Shown one piece after another: positions 7,005 to 10,293 of a stretch of DNA of 10,293 nucleotides. The notes beneath the pieces are model-generated. The model was not told where the DNA came from. It searched no databases and saw only the letters and a list, made by a program, of their open reading frames with translations. The first letter of the stretch is position 1. Every line of letters begins with the position of its first letter. The stretch is from an uncultured Dehalococcoidia bacterium (GTDB taxonomy: Bacteria; Chloroflexota; Dehalococcoidia; Tepidiformales; Tepidiformaceae), in assembly GCA_937954195.1 (NCBI GenBank), contig CALFYR010000695.1, positions 1-10,293 on the forward strand. Direction: 5' to 3'. A program made the translations under genes and the position numbers.

Positions 7005-7730
7005 CTACGGCAGGGGCGGACGCATGCCGGACCCGCGGTTGGAGGGGCGGAGGAGCACGGCGGCGAAGACGGCTTGCCAGAGGATGGCGCCTTCGATGGC
7101 GATGCGTTCCTGGATCCCGAGCCAGGGGGTTGGTTCGTTGTCGCCGACGGCGCCGACCTGGGTGTTCATGAGGGCGCCGAAGACGAGCATGACTGCGAAG
7201 GTGGCGAGCGAGTAGAGGCGGAACTTCGGCCCGAAGGCGAACGCGCCGACGCCGATCATGGCGAAGAAGAGGACCGAATTGAGACCGCCCGTGACCAGGT
7301 GCAGCGTGTCCTGCCAGTTGCCCCCATCGGCGGCGAGCGTTTCGCGCTGATGCATGGGTCCGAACCACCAGAGAACGTTGACCACGGCGGCAGTGAGCAG
7401 GAGCCAGCCCACGATTCGGACCCGGCGGCGGGGGCCGGCGATAGAGAGCACGCCGAGCGCGAAGGCAAGCGCCAGGAGCTGGTAGACGACGCTGAACGCA
7501 TTCCAGAACGGGCGAGTTGGCGCGCCGATTGCTGAGAGTTCGCTGATGGTTTGGTCGCGGTAGCTGTAGCCGTAGTAGGCGAAGGACGCGGCGATGTCGG
7601 CGGCGACGTACAGGGCGAACATGAGGGTGCCTGCAGCGACGAAGAGCCGGGGCCTGACGTATCGCGCCGACGGGGCGCCTGTTTCGCGGGTGCGCGCGTT
7701 CGGAAGTGTGCCGGTTGGATGCTGGAGCAT
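7005..7730 (-). CDS. DUF998 family six-helix membrane protein
   Basis: The 241-residue product has about six hydrophobic helices (roughly residues 28-50, 78-98, 105-122, 143-165, 173-190 and 212-228). It shows the DUF998 pattern: QTISELSAIGAPTRP after the first helix, a GPMHQRE segment with a conserved-looking His, DTLHLVTGG at the fourth helix, and GIQERIAIEG before the last. DUF998 proteins are integral membrane proteins of unknown function. The ATG at 7730 is well supported by GGAGG five bases upstream. It is the first gene of the minus-strand trio, with one base between its stop and the AtuA-family ATG. Why a DUF998 gene is paired with AtuA is not evident; transport or membrane sensing of the substrate is only a guess. 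Confidence 0.9.
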   Translation of the reverse strand: MLQHPTGTLPNARTRETGAPSARYVRPRLFVAAGTLMFALYVAADIAASFAYYGYSYRDQTISELSAIGAPTRPFWNAFSVVYQLLALAFALGVLSIAGPRRRVRIVGWLLLTAAVVNVLWWFGPMHQRETLAADGGNWQDTLHLVTGGLNSVLFFAMIGVGAFAFGPKFRLYSLATFAVMLVFGALMNTQVGAVGDNEPTPWLGIQERIAIEGAILWQAVFAAVLLRPSNRGSGMRPPLP

Positions 7731-7739
7731 AGCCGCCTC

Positions 7740-7831
7740 CGAGGTGGGCCCGGCGATCTCCGGAGCTCGCAGCTATCGAGCTCCCAGGCGGGCGACGAGC
7801 GAAGGGTCGATAGGCGCTGGCGAGGTGGGCC
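7740..7831. repeat. 11-bp direct repeat CGAGGTGGGCC, two copies
   Basis: Copies lie at 7740-7750 and 7821-7831, 81 bases apart, and bracket the 7762-7784 inverted repeat. They may be regulatory or chance similarity in GC-rich DNA. Confidence 0.35.
7762..7784. repeat. 8-bp inverted repeat in the divergent intergenic region
   Basis: GGAGCTCG and CGAGCTCC flank a 7-base loop, about 30 bases upstream of the DUF998 start codon. It could fold in the DUF998 leader RNA or bind a regulator. There is no T-tract, so it is not a standard terminator. Confidence 0.45.
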
Positions 7832-7863
7832 GGAGGTTCTGAGATTTTCCCAGGTAAAGGCGG

Positions 7864-7891
7864 TTGACAGGTGGGAATCGTGCGCTATATT
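7864..7891 (+). promoter_or_regulatory. Sigma-70-like promoter of the arsR-SRPBCC operon
   Basis: A perfect TTGACA -35 box (7864-7869) is separated by 16 bases from TATATT (7886-7891), a five-of-six match to the -10 consensus. Transcription would start near 7898, giving a leader of about 29 bases before the ArsR ATG. This AT-rich patch stands out in the GC-rich surroundings. Confidence 0.8.
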
Positions 7892-7899
7892 TAGCCAGG

Positions 7900-7913
7900 C
7901 GGTTAATTAACCG
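7900..7913. promoter_or_regulatory. Perfect palindromic operator at the arsR promoter
   Basis: CGGTTAATTAACCG is an exact 14-bp palindrome placed just after the -10 box, at the expected transcription start. This is the classic position for autorepression by the dimeric ArsR protein encoded directly downstream. Binding is inferred from position and symmetry. A further GTTAA half-site lies at 7918. Confidence 0.75.
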
Positions 7914-7926
7914 ATGAGTTAAACAC

Positions 7927-8304
7927 ATGGCAACCGACCAGCTCAGCGAAACGTTCATGGCATTGGCCGACCCGACGCGGCGCGCGATCCTCGCGCGGCT
8001 TTCGGAGGGCGAGGCGAGCGTGAAGGAGCTGGCCGCCCCGTTCGCGATGAGCCTGCCGGCGGTTTCGAAGCATTTGAAGGTGCTTCAGCGGGCGGGGCTC
8101 ATCGAGCAGGGGCGGGAGGCCCAGTGGCGGCCGTGCCGGTTGAAGGCCGAACCGATGAAACAGGCGGTCGACTGGCTGGAGACGTACCGGCGGCACTGGG
8201 AGGAGCGGTTCGACCGGCTGGAAAGCTACATCAAGACCCTGCAGGCCGAGCAGGAACGTGGCGATACCCCGCCCGCGACGGACGGCCAGGCGCCGCAGGA
8301 CTGA
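7927..8304 (+). CDS. ArsR-family winged-helix transcriptional repressor
   Basis: The 125-residue protein has the ArsR/SmtB winged-helix fold: FMALADPTRRAILARL (10-25), SVKELAAPF (31-39), recognition helix SLPAVSKHLKVLQRAGL (42-58), then the wing EQGREAQWRPCRL. No metal-binding CxCxxC in the recognition region is seen, so it belongs with the non-metal, SdpR-like subgroup that sits beside SRPBCC genes. A C-terminal amphipathic helix (82-110, DWLETYRRHWEERFDRLESYIKTL) is typical of this subgroup, and a disordered Pro/Asp tail follows. It is first in an operon with its own promoter and a palindromic operator at the start site, implying autorepression and control of the genes behind it. The inducing ligand is unknown. 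Confidence 0.93.
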   Translation: MATDQLSETFMALADPTRRAILARLSEGEASVKELAAPFAMSLPAVSKHLKVLQRAGLIEQGREAQWRPCRLKAEPMKQAVDWLETYRRHWEERFDRLESYIKTLQAEQERGDTPPATDGQAPQD

Positions 8305-8313
8305 GGAGGACAG

Positions 8314-8478
8314 ATGGTTGGATTTGGCGGCGCCTTTGCCTTTCGCGACTGGCTCCGCGCATGGACTGAACGATTCGACCGGCTGGACGCGTACGTGCGG
8401 AAGCTCGTGGCGGAGGACCCGGTCACACCACCAACTGGCGGGCACGACCCGGACGACCACCGGCATCGCCGCAACTAG
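8314..8478 (+). CDS. 54-residue microprotein resembling the ArsR C-terminal helix
   Basis: This small ORF lies between arsR and the first SRPBCC gene. AGGAGG (8304-8309) begins within the ArsR stop codon and lies four bases before the ATG, so initiation is well supported. Residues 13-34 (WLRAWTERFDRLDAYVRKLVAE) align without gaps with ArsR residues 87-108, with 12 of 22 identical including the block ERFDRL. The N-terminus is short and Gly/Phe-rich (MVGFGGAFAFRD). The C-terminus is polar and His/Asp-rich (GGHDPDDHRHRRN), again similar to the ArsR tail in having a TPP motif. There is no DNA-binding domain. It could be a remnant of a duplicated repressor or a functional partner that binds the ArsR C-terminal helix. 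I know of no family for it. Confidence 0.7.
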   Translation: MVGFGGAFAFRDWLRAWTERFDRLDAYVRKLVAEDPVTPPTGGHDPDDHRHRRN

Positions 8479-8514
8479 GCGGCCACCACACGAATTAGCA
8501 TGGAGTACGAACAG

Positions 8515-8985
8515 ATGGCGAAGTTTGATGTCAACGCAGAACCGGGGAGCCACTCCCTTTCGATGAGCGCGGTCGTAAACGGACCGCGGGACCTGGTGTT
8601 TCGGGCGTACACGGACCCGAAGGCGATCCCCCAGTGGTGGGGCATGGATGCGAGCAGCACACGCGTGGATGAAATGGACGCGACCCGGGGCGGGCGGTGG
8701 CGGTTCGTTGAGAAGGCACCTGATGGGGAAGAGCACGCGTTCCGAGGCGTGTACCACGACGTGGTGCCGAACGAACGGATCGTGTGGACGTTCGAGTACG
8801 AGCCGATGGCGGGGCACGTGCTCCTGGAGGAGATGCGCTTCATCGCAGAGGGCGACAAGACGCGGCTCGAAACGCGCTCGGTGTTCCAATCGGTGGAGGA
8901 CAGGGACGGGATGATTGCCTCCGGGATGGAAGATGGAGCGAACCAGAGCCTGGCGAAGCTCGAAGCCTACGTCGCGACGTTGTAG
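8515..8985 (+). CDS. SRPBCC domain protein, AHSA1 type
   Basis: The product is about 156 residues, one SRPBCC (START/Bet v1-like) ligand-binding domain of the Aha1-C-terminal-like type. Signatures are VNGPRDLVFRAYTDPKAIPQWWG at the first helix, the GGRWRFV strand, the GVYHDVVPNERIVWTFEYE strand pair, and the closing helix MEDGANQSLAKLEAYVATL. Such proteins bind a hydrophobic ligand in a deep cavity; those beside ArsR genes have no defined ligand. I chose ATG 8515 because GGAG (8502-8505) lies nine bases upstream. An in-frame ATG at 8500 has no ribosome binding site and would add five residues. It probably shares the arsR transcript. Confidence 0.9.
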   Translation: MAKFDVNAEPGSHSLSMSAVVNGPRDLVFRAYTDPKAIPQWWGMDASSTRVDEMDATRGGRWRFVEKAPDGEEHAFRGVYHDVVPNERIVWTFEYEPMAGHVLLEEMRFIAEGDKTRLETRSVFQSVEDRDGMIASGMEDGANQSLAKLEAYVATL

Positions 8986-9017
8986 CGGCGGCCAGGGAAT
9001 ACCACAGGAGAAGAACG

Positions 9018-9938
9018 ATGTCTGACACAGCTACGGCGACGACCTCTGACGTTGAGATTCACGTGACGCGCACGGTTGATGCGCCGCGCGACCTGGTCTG
9101 GAAGATGTGGACTGAGGCGGAACACATCAAGCACTGGTGGTCGCCGCGGGGATTTACGACACCGGAGTGCACGATTGACCTGCGGGTTGGCGGCAACTGG
9201 CACTACGCGATGGAGGATGGCCGCGACAGGCAGCGCTACTGGTCGATCGCGACTTATGAGGAGATCGTGCCGGTGGAGCGGCTGCGCTACCGGGACGCAT
9301 TTTCGAACGAAGCCGGCGACCGGGTGCCGCCGGAGACGACGGTGACGGTGAACCTGATCGACAGGGGCGAGAAGACCGAGATGCGCTCGGTGATCGTGTG
9401 TGATTCGAAGGAGCAGCGGGACCAGCTGGTCGAGATGGGCATGCTCGAAGGAATGAGCCAGACGCTCGACAAGCTGGACGAATACCTGCCGACCGTGAAG
9501 ACGGAACGGGAGATGATCATCAGCCGGATGTTCGATGCGCCGCGGCACGTGGTCTTCCGGGCGTGGACCGACCCGGACCAGGTGCAGGCCTGGTGGGGCC
9601 CGGAAGGGTTCCACTGCCGGACGGAGTCGATCGACATTCGCGAGGGCGGGGAGTGGCGGTTCGTGATGGTTGGCATGGGGATGGAGTTCCCGAACCTGAT
9701 TACGTATCGGCGCATCCAGCCACACGAGCGGATCGAATACGAGGTCGGCGATGGCATTGCCACGGAGCCGGAGTTCACGGGTGTGGCGACCTTCGAGGAT
9801 GTGGGCGGAAAAACGAAGCTGACGATGCACCTGACGCTGCCAAGCCGCGAGGCGCGGGACGAGAAGATCGCGTTCGGGGCGGTTGAGCTGGGTTACACGA
9901 CGCTGGCGAAGCTGGCGAAATTGCTGGGGGAGGAGTAG
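9018..9938 (+). CDS. Tandem double SRPBCC (AHSA1-type) protein
   Basis: The 306-residue product is two complete SRPBCC domains in one chain, about 12-155 and 163-304. Matching landmarks lie 152 residues apart: VDAPRDLVWKMWTEAEHIKHWW against FDAPRHVVFRAWTDPDQVQAWW, and RVGGNWHYAM against REGGEWRFVM. Each domain ends in a long helix (LVEMGMLEGMSQTLDKLDEYL; AFGAVELGYTTLAKLAKLL). Most AHSA1-type proteins have a single domain, so this is a fusion of duplicated genes. The frame continues upstream of the gene, but ATG 9018 with AGGAG seven bases before it is clearly the start. It is 32 bases after the single-domain gene and is closed by a strong terminator, so it is the operon's last gene. The two domains may bind different ligands. 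Confidence 0.93.
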   Translation: MSDTATATTSDVEIHVTRTVDAPRDLVWKMWTEAEHIKHWWSPRGFTTPECTIDLRVGGNWHYAMEDGRDRQRYWSIATYEEIVPVERLRYRDAFSNEAGDRVPPETTVTVNLIDRGEKTEMRSVIVCDSKEQRDQLVEMGMLEGMSQTLDKLDEYLPTVKTEREMIISRMFDAPRHVVFRAWTDPDQVQAWWGPEGFHCRTESIDIREGGEWRFVMVGMGMEFPNLITYRRIQPHERIEYEVGDGIATEPEFTGVATFEDVGGKTKLTMHLTLPSREARDEKIAFGAVELGYTTLAKLAKLLGEE

Positions 9939-9951
9939 TCCTCACCCCCTG

Positions 9952-9990
9952 CCCCCTCTCCATGTTCATGGAGAGGGGGTTTTGTCGTTT
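9952..9990 (+). terminator. Intrinsic terminator of the arsR-SRPBCC operon
   Basis: CCCCCTCTCCATG (9952-9964) and its exact complement at 9967-9979 form a hairpin of about 12 pairs, followed by TTTTGTCGTTT. It starts 13 bases after the tandem SRPBCC stop codon. The preceding CTCACCCCCTG resembles C-rich interspersed elements common in some high-GC genomes, so it may also be a repeat family copy. Confidence 0.9.
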
Positions 9991-10065
9991 CCGGGCGAAC
10001 GCCGGGCCGAATTGGGAGCGGCCGCGCGGGCGTTGCGGCCCACTGGGCCGCGGGTACAGGCGGGG

Positions 10066-10095
10066 TTGACGTGGGTGGTGAGAATGCCTGATAGT
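10066..10095 (+). promoter_or_regulatory. Candidate promoter of the second arsR gene
   Basis: TTGACG (10066-10071) and GATAGT (10090-10095, four of six) are separated by 18 bases. The start of transcription would fall near 10102, one base before the ATG, giving a leaderless or nearly leaderless mRNA. No Shine-Dalgarno is seen, which agrees with this. Confidence 0.5.
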
Positions 10096-10114
10096 TAAGT
10101 ATATGCTTAAGTAT
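10094..10114. promoter_or_regulatory. Operator-like repeats over the second arsR start codon
   Basis: TTAAGTAT occurs at 10095-10102 and 10107-10114, and TTAAG (10095-10099) with CTTAA (10106-10110) forms an inverted pair around the ATG. The TTAA core is shared with the first operator at 7900-7913. Position at the transcription and translation start suggests autorepression. Confidence 0.55.
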
Positions 10115-10293
10115 TCGACTGGGCTGGATTCGGTGTTCCATGCGCTTGCGGACCCGGCGCGTAGGGCGATGGTCGACCGGCTGGTGCAATCGCCGGCATC
10201 AGTGAGCGAACTGGCGAAGCCGCTTTCGATGTCGCTGCCGGGGGGCGTGGAGCACCTGGCGGTCGTGGAGGCTGCGGGGCTGGGGAGTTGTGG
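10103..10293 (+). CDS. ArsR-family transcriptional regulator, truncated by window edge
   Basis: Sixty-three codons are visible from ATG 10103 to the window edge. Residues 8-60 read as an ArsR winged helix: LDSVFHALADPARRAMVDRLV (8-28), SVSELAKPLSMSLP (33-46), then the recognition-helix region. It closely parallels the first ArsR (ALADPTRRAILARL; MSLPAVSKHL). From residue 47 the match worsens: GGVEHLAVVEAAGLGSC replaces the expected AVxxHLxVLExxGL pattern, with several differences explained by single changes to G. This could be true divergence or poor sequence at a contig end. No Shine-Dalgarno is present; a leaderless start is likely. Downstream genes are outside the window, but such regulators usually precede SRPBCC genes. 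Confidence 0.8.
   Translation, partial: MLKYSTGLDSVFHALADPARRAMVDRLVQSPASVSELAKPLSMSLPGGVEHLAVVEAAGLGSC

Noticed and set aside
5666..7171. 501-codon plus-strand ORF
   Set aside because: It lies antisense and codon-aligned to the AtuA-family gene, whose translation shows clear family motifs; the plus translation shows none.
7903..8889. 328-codon minus-strand ORF
   Set aside because: It is antisense to arsR, the microprotein and the SRPBCC gene, with no recognisable domain.
8784..9017. 78-codon N-terminal extension of the tandem SRPBCC protein
   Set aside because: It overlaps the preceding SRPBCC gene in another frame, and ATG 9018 has a good ribosome binding site at the domain start.
9490..9530. 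Internal start making the second SRPBCC domain a separate gene
   Set aside because: The GGGAG is directly against the ATG and the two domains are joined in one continuous frame without a stop.

Overview
The window is high-GC DNA, densely packed with bacterial genes and with little intergenic space. Overlapping or nearly overlapping operon genes, a zinc-finger anti-sigma factor, an AtuA/DUF4387 pair, and a C-rich/G-rich terminator hairpin together suggest a free-living high-GC bacterium. My best guess is a Chloroflexota (Dehalococcoidia-like) lineage. That is inference from gene style; there is no marker gene.

Left block (1-5292). A very long minus-strand gene starts near 2246 and runs off the left edge, giving at least 748 codons with no stop. 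It encodes an acidic, probably disordered protein built from repeated short motifs: four copies of a LGAMRAWA-type octamer, two LKPFDWE units, two basic GRKKK modules and a 48-residue repeat unit. It is easy to miss because it has no stop in the window and its antisense strand carries several long spurious ORFs. Divergently, from 2330, runs a tight plus-strand cluster: an ECF sigma factor, a two-helix zinc-finger anti-sigma factor, a SIMPL/DUF541 protein, and a membrane-anchored HELGH zinc metallopeptidase. This looks like an envelope-sensing operon.

Middle block (5289-7730, minus strand). Three tightly coupled genes are read in the order DUF998 membrane protein, AtuA-family protein (DUF1446), DUF4387 protein. 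The last meets the metallopeptidase tail to tail with a 4-base stop-codon overlap.

Right block (7731-10293, plus strand). A consensus-like promoter with a perfect 14-bp palindrome at the expected transcription start drives an ArsR repressor. It is followed by a 54-codon microprotein resembling the ArsR C-terminal helix, a single-domain SRPBCC/AHSA1 protein, and a fused tandem SRPBCC protein. A strong intrinsic terminator follows. A second ArsR-type gene with its own operator-like repeats then begins and is cut by the window edge; its last codons look degenerate or error-prone.

The least described items are the repeat-motif acidic protein next to the sigma operon and the ArsR-tail microprotein. 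No tRNA, rRNA, CRISPR array, insertion sequence or phage gene was seen.
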